A stretch of 64,000 nt of DNA from Vesta saturnalis (GCA_036346205.1 JARFJB010001987.1:3699501-3763500); one strand, 5' to 3'; positions 20,883 to 32,985 are shown, numbered from the stretch's first letter. Numbers and translations are program-made. The notes: a model not told the origin generated them from the sequence alone.

Positions 20883-22844
20883 GTGTGTACAGTGTAGTTT
20901 AGTCAATTTGTTTTAGATGTGTGAATAGTTTTAAATTATCATATGTAAGTAAGAAGTTTTTGCATAATTTGTTTAGTATAGTATTTTTTTTTGTAGAATT
21001 TATTGTAGTTATAAGTATTTTCTTTATGTTTTAATAAATAAATAAATGTTAAACTTTTTTGGTTTATTATTTATCCTAAAAATTTTACTACAGCTAAAAA
21101 ACATCCTTGTATTATTATTATTATTATAAATATACATACACATAATTCACATTTCGGGTTTTCATGAAAACAGTGCATAGGCACATCGAAATTTTGATAC
21201 AGCTAAAAAACATGTGAGTGCGCTAGAAAAGTGAAATCATCTACGTTAAGAAAAAAGTTTAAAGCATCTGGAAGGCTGACTTACCCATATACTTATGTAT
21301 AAATTTGTACATCAAAGTAAAGCAGTCATTTTTTGCAAATTTTAAGTGCATGTTGCGTTACAAATTCATTTATTGTAAAATATCATGCATATAAAGAAAG
21401 TGTGAAAATATGGTACAGTTAAAAGTGAAAAAAAGCTTGTGTCAAATAAAAGTCAAAACAGTTCCGAAAAGCATGTAAATCTGGAAACTTTAAGCCATGT
21501 ATTTATGCAATACAAATGACACAATTGCATTCATAAATTTGTAAATTCCGTATCAATATTGTAATGTACATTATTGACTAAGATAGATATAGAATATTCC
21601 CATTCACACCTGCATACACTGTTTTCAAAGCAAAATAACTGCGTTCAGTATCCTACAATTCTTGAAGCAGTGATATTCACGCTCCATCGAAAATTGTAAA
21701 TTTGGAGTCCTAATCAAACTAAATTAAAAAACAAGTCATGTTTTAAGTTGTTTGTTGTTTCAAAATTGAATTGGTTAATTTAAGGATCATTTTGATACAT
21801 TTATACATGAAATGGATACATTACATGCATGTGTTTCTTCTGAGCTTAGGTAAGTACAGAAAGTTGTGTTTTAAGTGCTCTTTGTTGTTTCAAAACCGAA
21901 TTGGTTAATTTAAGAATCATTTTTTAATATTTTAATAAATTTATACATGAAATTGATAAATTGCCACTTATAATACACAACTGCGTTGAAAAATTTTTTT
22001 TTTCTTTTGAGATTCAGGTGCAAATGTTAAATTTTCAGGAGGGCATCTTTTGTAGGACTTTATTTATGCCCACCCTCGCATCCCCACCTACACCCTGAGA
22101 AACGGACGTGTATATCGAGTCGTCTTTTATCCCTTTCCATAGATATGCACATATATCTTTACTTATATCACACACCTTCAAACATACATCACTTTTATAG
22201 TTCAAGTACACGTCTATCGTTTACACAACAATAATTGCAATTATACATTCCATTCTAGAACTATACTTGCATTTCAAGTTAAGTATAATATTACAAATCA
22301 TACTGATAATTTTATATAGGCAATTCATTTTATAATTGCAAGCTTTTTACTCATTACGAGTACAATCCATTTAAAATTGTTGTAATTGCATATATAAATG
22401 TAAAATGTCCAAAGATACATTGTGAGAGTTAATATTACCGTTTTTTAAAAATCTTGAATTTTTTAGAAAAATTTAAAATTTACAAATTTATTGTATTACA
22501 TCACATTTCCTATTGATACTCAATTAATTTGGAAAATATTAAAAATGTAAAGATACATTTTATATCGGATTGCGATCTATAATATTTTACATTTAAGGAA
22601 GCTTCTTTAATAAAAAAAATGTTAGAATTTTTTAGATGAACAACATATTACAAATATTTCCGAAATAAATAAAGGATTTTATTTTACATCAGTATTTATC
22701 TTAAAAATGTATTGATTTTGTACAGTATTAAAATGTGAAGATAAATTTATGCAAAATATCACGAGCGTATTGTCAGTTGCATAACATTTCAGGGTTAAAA
22801 ATTTATTATTATGCTCTTCTTATCCGCTTAAAAAATATTTCTAT
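20883..22844. other. AT-rich non-coding spacer of Polinton 1
   Basis: No credible frame. It holds AATAAATAAATAAATG near 21,030 (possible poly(A) signal for the accessory gene). Two ~95-bp direct repeats (about 21,735-21,825 and 21,870-21,960) share GAATTGGTTAATTTAAG and TTTATACATGAAAT. Confidence 0.5.
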
Positions 22845-24140
22845 CACCTACTAGAGGTAGCTTTTACATTTGGGGTAGCTGCCCCCAATTTGATATATGT
22901 GTTAGATACGTTTTAAAGTCGACGTGGGTGTTGGGGGTGGTTTTTAACTTATTTTTGGCAAATTCTAGCCCGGTTTTGAGAAAAACGGATTTTTTGTTTA
23001 AAAAGACTGGACTTAGAAAAATGTGCTTAAAAATATTTCTATCCCCTACTCAGGGTAGCCTTTACATTAGGGGTAGCTGTCCCAATTTGATATATGTGTT
23101 AGATACGTTTTAAAGTCGACGTGGGTGCTGGGGGTTTTTTAAATTTATATTTGGCAGATTCTGGCCCATTCTTGAGAAAACTTGATCTTTTTGTTTGAAA
23201 AGGCTGGAGACAGAAAAATCTGCTTAAAAATATTTCTATTACCTACTAGGGGTAGCTTGTACATCAGGGTAGCTGCCCCAATTTGATATATGTGTTAGAT
23301 ACGTTTAAAAGTCGACATGGTGTGTTTGGGGGTTTTTTAATTTATTTTTGGCAAATTCTGGCCCATTTTTGAAAAAAATAGATTTTTTTTGTTTGAAAAG
23401 GCTGGACTGGAAAATATTTCGATCACCTACTAGGGGGTAGCTTGTGCATTTTAAAATTAAAATCTTTTCCTAACGTCACAACTTTTATTATTTATTACAT
23501 ATAAATACAATAACTCATTTAAACACTGCAACATATTAATACCAAATATGTTTAAATGTTTTTTTATTTTCAAACTCGAAACTGCCTTATCCTTCTATTT
23601 ATTTCATACATCCCTAAATCCACTTTTAAATCTTTAATTTTTCGTATCAACACCTCCAACCTCTTCTTTCGCTCTACAATAGTTAATACTTGTTCTTTTC
23701 TTGCGCTTCTTATCTTGCATACTACCATTTTCCTCATTTCTGCTAATACTTAATCGTGCGCACCCAAGGAAGCCTTTTATTATAAATCCGCATCCTTCAA
23801 AACCGCTAACCTGGACAAAAATTTCTTCTGCTTTTCATGAACTTATTCTATTTGTATACTTCTAAGAAATCTCATACGATATCCCTACAGGTCAATAATC
23901 TTTGACCTTGTAATACGATTGTAATATGATGATGGCATTGCAATTTCTGTTTTTAGCCTTTTACCTTCATATACAAATTTCCCGCCAAAACGTTTGACCG
24001 CAGAGTGACCTTGTAATATAATGAGGATGGTGACACTGCAATTTCTATTTTTAGCGAGTTCCAAAAATTCCCGCCAAAAGTTTGACCGTCAAGAGATCGA
24101 AAAGCTTACATTTCTCACCACCAGAGGGCGAGTGACCGTG
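22845..24140. repeat. Right terminal inverted repeat of Polinton 1, with three tandem ~190-bp units
   Basis: Reverse complement of the left end. The outer part (about 23,870-24,140) matches bases 1-210 plus the ~100 bp missing there. It ends near GGGCGAGTGACC. The inner part is three tandem copies of a ~190-bp unit at 22,845-23,036, 23,037-23,222 and 23,223-23,450, each with CCTACT, GGGGTAGCT, TTAGATACGTTTTAAAGTCG and GGCAAATTCTGG words. The left repeat has only about 1.5 units, so copy number differs between ends. A 420-bp segment (23,450-23,870) is largely missing from the left end. Confidence 0.85.
23570..23737 (-). CDS. Small basic ORF inside the right terminal repeat (hypothetical)
   Basis: ATG at 23,737 opens 55 codons beginning MRKMVVCKIRSARKEQV and including ERKKRLEVLIRKIKDLKVDL, then TGA. 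It is Lys/Arg-rich with leucine spacing compatible with a short amphipathic helix. No family is recognised. It lies in the segment absent from the left repeat. It may be chance. Confidence 0.2.
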   Translation of the reverse strand: MRKMVVCKIRSARKEQVLTIVERKKRLEVLIRKIKDLKVDLGMYEINRRIRQFRV

Positions 24141-24512
24141 AATTGGTCCAGAACCGGCCCCTAATTACTACTTATCTACAACGATTAAACGGATTTGTAT
24201 TACTTTACTAATAATTGTTTTCTTTACTGCTGCGGTCTAGGAGCGATATCCTGACCGAGCCTTTTCCCTTCTTGGACTGTGTCCGACCGTATTTTTAGCT
24301 GTGACGTCTCCCTTTCTGTCCTAGCCCTTTTCCTGATCTAAGGGCGATATAAACATAAATCAAGTGGCGCCCTTTTAGTTTCTCTGTGTACCTACGCCAA
24401 CCACACGCGCACGCATCCAAGTGCCTAACCGACAGATTGAACTTCCGGCCTGGGTCTTTCTAGCTATTACGGCACATCCTTTACTTTGCTACGACCGTGT
24501 CTTTGTGCATGT

Positions 24513-24569
<57 letters not shown>

Positions 24570-26129
24570 ATCAATTTGCAGCAATTTCACAGTAGTGTAT
24601 TATACTCGAGTGGTGTACATAATACGACCGTCATATAACTCAAAGGAAATTGTAGACTACACATTTATAGCAAGGTAAATATTTCATTATGACTGTGGCA
24701 GTATCATAAATTAACGCACACTTTATTTTGTAGGAGCGATATTGTCCACTGTAGAAGGCAATTTTCGAAACATGAATGTCTATATAATGAACATTGATTA
24801 TATTAGAATAGTCTGGCCTGGTTTAACGAGAAGTTATGTTTTTTACCTAGATGTTAATAAACTTTGTCCTGGTTCGTGCAGGTGTAGATCAGTACAATTT
24901 AGAATGATGTCTCTTCTATAACCATTTACAAAGGCACAGACATTCGCCATAATCGGAATAATTGCCAGACAAACAAGCAAAACCACAAAAGGATGAACAA
25001 ACGGAGCTAAAACAATATAATATGACTAGGTGCAAAGGGATACTCTACCAATTGTTTTACCTCTAAGTTAGTCGAGCTCAAAAAGGTGAAATTACTTTTA
25101 ACTATCAGCTATTTACTTGGTTCGAATATTTCAGCCACTAAAAAAAATTTAGGTATTACCAAATATTATAGGAATATCGGTATCTTACCCACGAATGAAA
25201 GAACTGTTCTTAATTATACATCCGCTACTTTCAGGGAGCAATAATCATTACAAAGTAAGTAATATAACAATAAGTGAATGATTATTTTAATTAAATCTTC
25301 TATTATAGAGACTGCTGATTAGCATGAATAAGCACGAATAGAAAATTTTGAAGAGACGCCTTTACGTTTCACTCATGGCACAAAACAACCACATTCGAGC
25401 ACGTTTTACCAGAAATTTAGTTAAAAAAATCAAGGTTAGAAATAATCTTTGATTTTTGTAGAATAAAATTTCTATATTGTAAAATGCATTTATTTACGAT
25501 ACCGCTCTCTAGTGGTAATCAACCACACCAAACCGTTAACATTAAATAGGCGGTTTGAAACCTGCAGAAATGTTGTAAAGCTCCATAGGTGGCACTACCA
25601 TGTCAATACTAACAAAGAAATTTTTAATGAAGTTATATAGAATTTAAGATCGATTTTTGCACGTTACACCACGTGACCTTGAGTTTCTCGCTAATAACTG
25701 CGTGGTATTGACCCTGCCACGTTCTTTTTCCCTCTTCACTTATTGTACACGTAAATCCATATGTGAATAACGATCCTTATAGCTACATTACTAGTACTAT
25801 AAGTTATCTCGCGTATACGTTGAACGTATTATAAGAAGCACTGAGATGCTATTACATACCTTTATTACTACTATGAAAGGCAACTATTATTTTTAGGGTA
25901 ATCACAAATAAAGGAACTTAGGGGTTTACGATTTGCTCAATATGAGCGGTGCCAATTCATGTCATCTTTTCCTTTTTGATCTGTTTTTTCCTTCTACGGG
26001 AACAGCTGAAAATTAGCCAAACTTTAGTTTTTACATGCAGTACCTGCATTTTACTGAGTAGCTGTTACAGTATGACTAAAAACTTATCTCTGACGGTAAC
26101 TTCTTCTAATAATCGTGCTCCTAAACAGG
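24141..26129. other. Intergenic DNA with (AT)n microsatellite
   Basis: Contains an (AT)n tract at 24,517-24,567. The rest shows no protein similarity I can support. The hydrophobic frame at 25,949-26,152 is not credible. Confidence 0.5.
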
Positions 26130-27260
26130 CTAAGCTTAACTTTCAGTTTTAAAGCACTTAAGAAGAATGAAAGGGTGATATTGAATTGCCAAGTAGAGCT
26201 TATGAACGGCTGCCCTAAATTTTGTCACATCATGAGTGAGAGGAAAGCAGGAATTAGGGAAATGATTCTAGAGCTTAGAAACTGTGTATAAGAATGTAGA
26301 TTGCGCCAGTTTGGTATAACAAGTGGAGATATGTACTGCATACTGATGATGTGAATGAACGAAGTGAGTATTCCTAGCAAAGGTGGCGTGAGATCGTATT
26401 ACATGTCAGAAGTTAAGGGCAGGTCACTTATAAGCTTAATCGCTATTTCTTTTATTACGATTAACGGTATCGAGCACCAACCCACAGGTGATAATTTAGA
26501 CCTCATACAGCAGAAGGAGTTGTCGGAAGGTAACATACTGTTTAAGCCGTACAAAAAGCTTATTTTACCAGCAGCCATTCACATTTACAAGACAAATGAT
26601 CGACCCTTTTTGGCAAACACAAGGTAACACTGAGTTTTATTAGCATAAAGTTTAACTAAATTATTACTTCCGTATTCAAGGATACGTTGAAATTGCCATT
26701 TCAGCTTAGTGTCTTAATTTGGGATGGAAGGTGGGTTACCATTATGAGTAGACTGCGATGAACTATAATTAAGGGTGCTATCGTCAGCAAAGCAATGGAC
26801 CGGGATAGTCGTACAAGAAATAAGATAATTTATGTAAATCAGTAAAGTGTAGCCGTTATAACTGGTCCTTCTGGGACGTCTTCTTTAATGCCAACATCTT
26901 TTGAAAAGAATCAATCAACTACAACAAGTATTCGTCTTTTATCAAGGAAACTATAAACCCAGTTAATGAGTGTATCATTTAAAGCAAACGAGGTGACTTT
27001 GGTAAGCAAACACATATGCCAAACTTAGTCAAATGGTTTTGAGGTGTCTAAATGGACTACAACTGTTTTACTGGATTGTTCCAATGCATTGTTTTAAATA
27101 TGGGTCAAATATAAAAGAAGAACCTGTTGAACGACTGCGCATAAGACCATAATGGTGGTTACAAAGGAGTTTGTTAGTTTCAAGGAAAGAGAGCAGTTCC
27201 TAATTAGTGGCTTACTTCTCTATTACTATTACTTTAAATATATTCTTTATTTCAGAATTT
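26130..27260 (-). pseudogene. Non-LTR retrotransposon RT fragment (Jockey/CR1-like)
   Basis: Reading the - strand from about 27,060, the sequence gives VVHLDTSK then WVYSFLDKRRILVVVD, then LLIYINYLISCTTIPVHCFADDST with the catalytic FADD at about 26,795-26,784. Fragments of the downstream thumb follow, such as IKEIAIKLISDLPLTS near 26,460. Frames shift repeatedly and the endonuclease domain is absent. The family assignment rests on the sequence around FADD and the VHLDTSK motif; the exact clade is uncertain. Confidence 0.6.
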
Positions 27261-27642
27261 AAGGTAGAAGGATCTTTGGTAATATGCGTTTATAAGCTGG
27301 TGATGTTTTTAATGATTTTTGATAAAATTTATCCTTAAACGGCATAGAACCATGCTATGTATTTTAAAAAAGAAAATCTAATTCTTATCCAGAACTTTCT
27401 AAATAAAAGATTAGTTTAGATATATTTGCCTACTAGCAATATTTAGACGCCAGATACATGACAAAATATAAACACAAAACTAATCGTCGCATTGGTCAAT
27501 CTAAAGGAAAGAGGAGGCTAAAAGCATTTGTCCTATAAAATAAACAATATAAATGGAATAACGTTCCGTTTTACATTTAAGAAAATGGTACCGACACTAG
27601 GTAATTCTGTAAAGAACGGCTGTTCTGCTCGTATACCATTGG

Positions 27643-27918
27643 TTGTTATTGTCCAATATGCAAAAAGGTTACAGAATATCATGGAATTGGGTTACACCTG
27701 CAACAAAAACGGTTATAATAGCGAAACATGCGCGTCGCCGCCTTAAATTTCGTCAAGAAAGCATGAGATCAAATTGGAAGCTTGTGGAATTCCTTGACAA
27801 AAGAGGGCTTTATTTCTCCAAAGAATTCAAAAAATCATTGTGGAGATGTGACTTGCGATATGACATTGGATATACCCAACGCATCAAGAGTAGTGAGCTT
27901 ATAAGCAGCTTTTACTAG
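27643..27918 (+). other. Unidentified open frame, 91 codons
   Basis: Contains ESMRSNWKLVEFLDKRGLYF and FKKSLWRCDLRYDIGY, with amino-acid content that looks protein-like (Trp, Arg, Lys-rich). The start is unclear; the frame may be a fragment of a larger broken gene. No family recognised and no neighbour supports it. Confidence 0.2.
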
Positions 27919-27959
27919 TGGTGGATGCACCAAGCAGGTTCGGAGGAGCTGGTTCGGGC

Positions 27960-28190
27960 GCATAAAGATAAAATTCACATCGATTGGAGCTAGTATCTTG
28001 ATATCTCAGTTGGTTTGCGCAGTACTCTAGCAAAGCACATGTCGTAGGTTGAAATCCTACTCCAGATAAACTTTTTATTTATGTATTTAATACAATTAAT
28101 AATAATTTTTAATTACGTATTTACTTTTGAACTTATTCTTTCATAACAAAACTTATAATTATTATTTTTGCTAATTATTTGATCGCTAAG
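27960..28190 (+). repeat. tRNA-derived SINE, copy 1
   Basis: Leader CATCGATTGGAGCTAGTATC, a degenerate box A (ATCTCAGTTGGTTTGCGC) and a box B (GGTTGAAATCC) about 35 bp later resemble a tRNA head. An AT-rich body follows (ACTTTTTATTTATGTATTTA...). Head plus body recur at 57,430-57,715, and body alone at about 40,145-40,245. A body shared between copies distinguishes a SINE from a tRNA gene. Confidence 0.65.
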
Positions 28191-28304
28191 CTGGATGATT
28201 ATTAACATTACTTTGTTTTTTGGTATTATTTCAGCATATTAATGTTTAATTTATTTAAGCAGCATTAACAAGTATTTTAAATTACATACAAATAATGAAA
28301 TGAA

Positions 28305-28309
<5 letters not shown>

Positions 28310-28343
<34 letters not shown>
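28310..28343. repeat. (AT)n microsatellite
   Basis: Short AT dinucleotide tract in the AT-rich stretch following the SINE body. Confidence 0.9.
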
Positions 28344-28345
<2 letters not shown>

Positions 28346-28922
28346 AGATGTTCAGAAAGAAGTAAAAGAAGGATCGGACAGTTTAAATAGTAATTTAGTT
28401 ATAAAAAGGGGAGATTTCAAGCTCGATACATGTGCGAGACATTGTTTGATAGAAATTTGGTTCACGATGGGTTTAAAGTAGATTTGTTTTGGACAAAATA
28501 ATCTGAATATTATTTATATAATTTGATTTCATCATAAAAAGCATTATGCTACCAACAAAAATGTCAAGAATGTTAAATAAACTTATTTTCGTAAAATCAA
28601 TTTAGTTTTTCCTTTATTTCAATAAAAGTCAATTTTTCGAGAGTATTTTGGCAAGTGGATATTTTACAGGTGTTTAAACATAAATTGTAAAGTTAGAATT
28701 ATATTAGGGATATTGTGTAAATAGTTTTAGAATGCAGGAAATGTGATAAATTCATGAAAGGGTTATAATATGGACTTATTAGGAATATTTCTCACATATT
28801 TTTGGATGCAATTCTGTGACAAACATAGTGATATAATTTTAATAGCAAGAGCAATGCATAGAACATTTTAACACAAAGACATTCACAGTTAGATACACTT
28901 TTGTAGTGAAAATTCAAGTAAG
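28344..28922. other. AT-rich DNA without recognisable genes
   Basis: No frame or repeat structure seen. Confidence 0.5.
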
Positions 28923-29740
28923 TGTGTTAAACGATGTGACTTTTTAATGCAACACTATATGATACAATGCATTTGAAATGAACAGTAAATATAATAAAGA
29001 CAAGTATTACAAGCCACTAGCATAACATTTTGAGTTATAAAAACGTTTTTAAATATAAGTTATTTGCAATTTTAGATTTAAGTTTGGTTATGTTGTAATT
29101 TCTGGGTTTTTTGCACAAATTTATAGTTTTTTTATATTATTAGGCTTAAATTATATTCTTAAAGTAATTAATAGGAGTTCTTCCCCAGTATCTCATAGTA
29201 TTAAAAAGGACACAATGCATTTCACCGCAAAATTTCGTGAAATATGGGGTGAATTTAGAATTTATTTACATAAACATAAAATTTCTTTAAATTCAAGATT
29301 TCGAACTCTAAAAGTGTGTTTTCCTATGTAATATTTTACCAGGATTACATTTATGTAATTAGATTAAGTGTAGCTTGTAAGTTTAGGTAGTCATAAGCAA
29401 ATTTAAATTAGATTAGGTGATTTCGCATATTATTTTAAGGAACCATATCTTGTTGGGTGTCTATCTATTCGAAATTTTATGTAGTTTTCATTTCTGTCGT
29501 TAGTTTTTAAATCCGTTAGTATATAAGAAAGTTATGGCCAAATTTCTATTTTAGTCAAAATTATAAAAGGTTTCAACCAATCAGAGACATAGTTACAAAG
29601 GTAGATTTGCTAAAAAAAATTGAAGTTTTAGTAACAACCAAAAAGGTATAAAAGGAATTGCCCTGGAAGTGGTGAGCTCTCTCTATAATTTGTTCAATTT
29701 AAAAAAAAAGGTTAAAGCAGTGTTGTGTATTTGTGTAACA
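28923..29740 (+). mobile_element. Possible 818-bp solo LTR
   Basis: The stretch begins TGTGTTAAACG and ends TTTGTGTAACA, with AGTAAG directly outside at both ends (28,917-28,922 and 29,741-29,746). A TATA box GGTATAAAAGG sits at about 29,644, roughly 95 bp before the end, where an LTR promoter would be. There is no second copy in the window to compare, so this rests on the flanking duplication, TG...CA ends and TATA spacing. Confidence 0.4.
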
Positions 29741-29746
29741 AGTAAG

Positions 29747-30842
29747 TTTTTCTAACCTAATTTAATTATCGGGAAAAAGTTATAAATAACGAAGAGAATA
29801 TTCTAGAGCGATTGTTTTTATACCGGCATTAATTTAAATAGTTCGGTCTCCGATACCTGTTAATTTTCGGAAAACTTAGTACGATTTAATTTGTGTGACG
29901 ATTTTGTTGAAAGTTTTCGTTTTATCAAAGTTGATTTGAGTACGTTTACCAAATTAAAATCGCATTTATTTTGGTCATTTGTGTTTTATTTCCTGGTACA
30001 AATTTCTTTTAAATAATTTACATTTGATCCGGCACCTAAAAATAAAAGTGAAATTATAATAAATTTTGGACAACATTTAAACATTTTATAAACGATGCCA
30101 CTCAATAAGCATTAATTTATTTAAATAAAAAAATTACCAAGATAAAATTTGTGACTGGAGTGTTGCCGATTTGGAAGAAAACATTACTAGTTTTGGAAGT
30201 TAGTGTCATCTACAACCCGAGTACCTGTTAGCAGCCAATGGGTGTATGGTAGCAGTAAGGATTAATTGGAAAGTGCCTGCATCGAATTGGGACAACTTGA
30301 AGACATCAGTTTGCACTTGGAACAATATGTGAGTCACATTTTCATTATAGCCCTATTTATTGTGTACATTATTGTGTTAAATTTTCTGCAAATTATTATT
30401 TATTGGGTATATGTATTGGTGTAAAATTTCAAACAATACTTGTATAAACACCTGTAAAAGAAACAAAATTTTAAATAATTTTCAAATCCTAAATTTAATT
30501 GTAAACAGTAAATTTGCAAATCATTGTTCGACAATTTTGACATTTGTTAACTTCATTCAACAACGCATGCGTTAGAAGTGTAAATTCTATTCAGACTTAT
30601 TTCTTATACATGATAATTTTTATAAAGTGTAATTCATATAATTACATACAGAATACATTTAATTTCCCACTAAATAACTTGATCCCTATCCCCAAATTGA
30701 GATTGAGCTAGTTCGGTGCACACTTAATTATAATTAATTATAATCATATATCATTATTATATAAATACTTGATCCCTTTCCCCACAATTTAATTATTATA
30801 TTCCCATATAACTACATATAATTTAATTTAAATATTTTCATG

Positions 30843-30918
<76 letters not shown>

Positions 30919-31219
30919 GTACTCATGTATTAATTAAATAATTAATTATCTTTATTTAATTCCAAAATAAAGAAGGTTACGCCTTTTAACCTCAAATTTG
31001 CGTAGATTTAATTCAATGGTCTTTAAAATTTATTAATTTTTATTATAGATTGGCCTAAACCTGCACGTAGATTTTTTACAACAACTAATACCCGTAGAAA
31101 ACGTAACGGTGGCAGCTTAATTCCCCTAGTCGTTATCTACTTACACTGCCGGACCGAAAGATTGTTTGCCCGAATTCTGCCGGCCGCACAGCTGATTACC
31201 CAGGTCTTCTGAAATTGCT
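29747..31219. other. AT-rich intergenic DNA with (AT)n tract
   Basis: Holds (AT)n at 30,846-30,914. No gene supported. A TTATTATAG acceptor-like site near 31,048 is followed by 170 bp of more balanced composition, without a frame I recognise. Confidence 0.4.
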
Positions 31220-31790
31220 ATGGTTCTTCCCAATCCAAACGCAACAATTAATTTGGAAGACCAAGGTATTTGCAAAATTCCATCTGGAGACTGTTATCGT
31301 GTCTACATAGGCCAGACTAATAGAGGTATCAACGCAAGAATAGAGGAACACAAGCTAGCGGTGAAGAAAAATATTACAACTTCATCGGTAGCACAACATA
31401 TGCAAAACACTAAATACGGAATAAATTTTGAGTGAACGAAAAGAACAGCTCGTGAATGACACTTAACGAAAAGGTTAATGCGAGAATTTATAGAAACAGA
31501 AAAAAACACACTAGCAATCTGAATATACTAGATCACGCCCAAAGGCTACCGAGTACATGGCGTTAACCAGAGTGCTGGAACAACAAGCGGCAATAATACC
31601 TAAAAACGTAATAGTAAAACACCCAAACCACAGCGAGAAAGGAAGATAACGAACACGGAGAAAGTGAAAGTGGAGGAAGTGACCCTCCTGAATAAGCAGA
31701 ATACAACAGCGGACGTCAGCCCGATTCGAATAACGAGGAGTAGAGCTCAGTTATTAGTGACTTGAGGATAACAAATATGAAGTTGTAGAA
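31220..31790 (+). pseudogene. Penelope-like element C-terminal fragment with GIY-YIG endonuclease (P1)
   Basis: The frame 31,220-31,435 contains ICKIPSGDCYRVYIGQTNRG and ARIEEHKLAVKKN, then TTSSVAQHMQ. This is the GIY-YIG nuclease end of Penelope-like retroelements, in a version where the family's first Gly-Ile-Tyr reads Gly-Ile-Cys. After TGA at 31,433 the sense continues in broken form (REFIETEKNT, then NILDHAQRLPSTW). No RT part is attached, so it is a 5'-truncated copy. Confidence 0.65.
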
Positions 31791-31886
31791 ACGTCATTGA
31801 AATAATTTAGGTGCTTCCAAGAACCTCATCAACACACAAGGTGGAGGACCCGGAATTAATAGAAATGCAAACACATACAATACACA

Positions 31887-32035
31887 GTTGAAGGTCACTC
31901 GCCTTTTAGTGGTGAGAAATCTAAAAATAGGATTAATGTTTACTGTATTTTCAAGGTCAAAGTTTATTGACCGGCAGGGGTATTATATTACAATTCTTAG
32001 AAATCTAAAAATAGTATCAGTTCGTTTGGAAACAA
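31887..32035. repeat. Polinton terminal-repeat fragment
   Basis: GGTCACTCGCC...GTGGTGAGAAAT at 31,889 matches the outermost bases of Polinton 1's right end. TCAAGGTCAAAGTTTATTGACC and ATATTACAATTCTTAGAA match its inner bases (compare 120-190). It reads like a left end. The internal spacing is shortened, so this is a deleted or solo end from a second Polinton. Confidence 0.7.
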
Positions 32036-32192
32036 GAAGTATTAAAGATTGCTGTCTGTGCTAACAAGTAGGTCAAGGTTAAATGGTTCTTGTATTCGCT
32101 AAATTGAGTCAAGGTCAAATACTTGTCTAAAAGTAGGTCAAGCTGAGCATTTGGCAATTTGAAATTTGTTCTAGTAGGTGTCCACATTTTCC

Positions 32193-32203
32193 TTATAAAC
32201 CGC
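32193..32203 (+). promoter_or_regulatory. Probable TATA box before the small OB-like genes
   Basis: CCTTATAAACCGC lies about 100 bp before the first small gene remnant and is followed by TCAGTCAGTTAG, a possible initiator. No other support. Confidence 0.35.
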
Positions 32204-32299
32204 AGTGCGGTGTGTGTTGAAATCAGTCAGTTAGCAACTTGTAATTATTATTAAACTTGGAATTATCGAGGTTAAACCCAAGCACCTATTGCAAACCCT

Positions 32300-32640
32300 T
32301 TAAAAATGTTTGTGACCTCGAGATATCGAAAAGGTATAAAGTGATGGATATGGCTGTAATTAATACTAAGTATGGAGAATGTATAGTGATGAAAACAGCG
32401 CTTTTATGAGTATTTCAAATAGGAAGAAACTCGCATTAAAAAATTTTAAACGTTGCTAAACATGAAGTATGTGTTCCTTGGTAGTTTAGGGGCAGCTAGG
32501 AAAACAGCAGACATAACATTTTCTTTATTTATAGTGGTGGTAGTGCTACAACCCCACCGTATGAAAATTGCGTGTACTTTAACTAGAATCATTTCTAAAC
32601 CAATATTTAGTCATAGTGCAATTGGATCATCTTCTTTTTG
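32300..32640 (+). pseudogene. Small Polinton-associated protein (possible OB-fold, SSB-like), repeat copy 1
   Basis: One frame reads DLEISKRYKVMDMAVINTKY and then GECIVMKTA. A downstream frame reads KYVFLGSLGAARKTADITF. The order of these blocks resembles a small protein recurrent in insect Polinton-type elements, in which a Tyr-Gly-x-x-Ile-Val strand precedes a carboxyl TADITF block. I infer an OB-like nucleic-acid-binding fold, not a proven one. Stops and shifts separate the blocks. A tandem second copy follows after ~370 bp. Confidence 0.4.
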
Positions 32641-32669
32641 AGCCCAAGCTTACCCTCTATGTACAGAGA

Positions 32670-32985
32670 AATATCAGTGTGTGACTTCGAGATATCTAAA
32701 AAGTATAAAGAGATAGATGGTCTGTAATTGATACAAGGTGTGGTGAACGTATAGTGATGGAAACTGCTGATTTTAAGTATGTATTACATCTGCTTTTTTA
32801 TGAGAAAGAAAAAGAAACTTGCATTGAGGAATTTAACACATGAAGGATGTATTCCTTAGTATAAAGGGCGACTGGAAAAACAACGAATAACATTTTGTTT
32901 TTAATAATAGAATCATTTCTTAAACAATGTTTATTGTTAGTGCAATTGTGAGCAGTAAAGTCGTTATCTAAGTATAATTTAAGCA
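32670..32985 (+). pseudogene. Tandem second copy of the small OB-like gene
   Basis: GTGACTTCGAGATATCTAAA at about 32,680 aligns with GTGACCTCGAGATATCGAAA at 32,311. The alignment continues for about 300 bp, including GAACGTATAGTGATGGAAAC and the ACATTTTG end. Divergence is roughly a quarter of positions by eye, so the duplication is old. No intact frame. A third partial copy of the 3' portion occurs near 39,375-39,445 (TTTTTGAGCTCACGCTAGCC). Confidence 0.45.

Noticed and set aside
24421..24678. Frames with Tyr-Ile repeats (also at 35,091, 35,392, 41,226, 43,789 and 43,843)
   Set aside because: Translation of (AT)n microsatellites.
26355..26627. 90-codon + strand frame
   Set aside because: Antisense of the LINE fragment whose FADD motif reads on the - strand.
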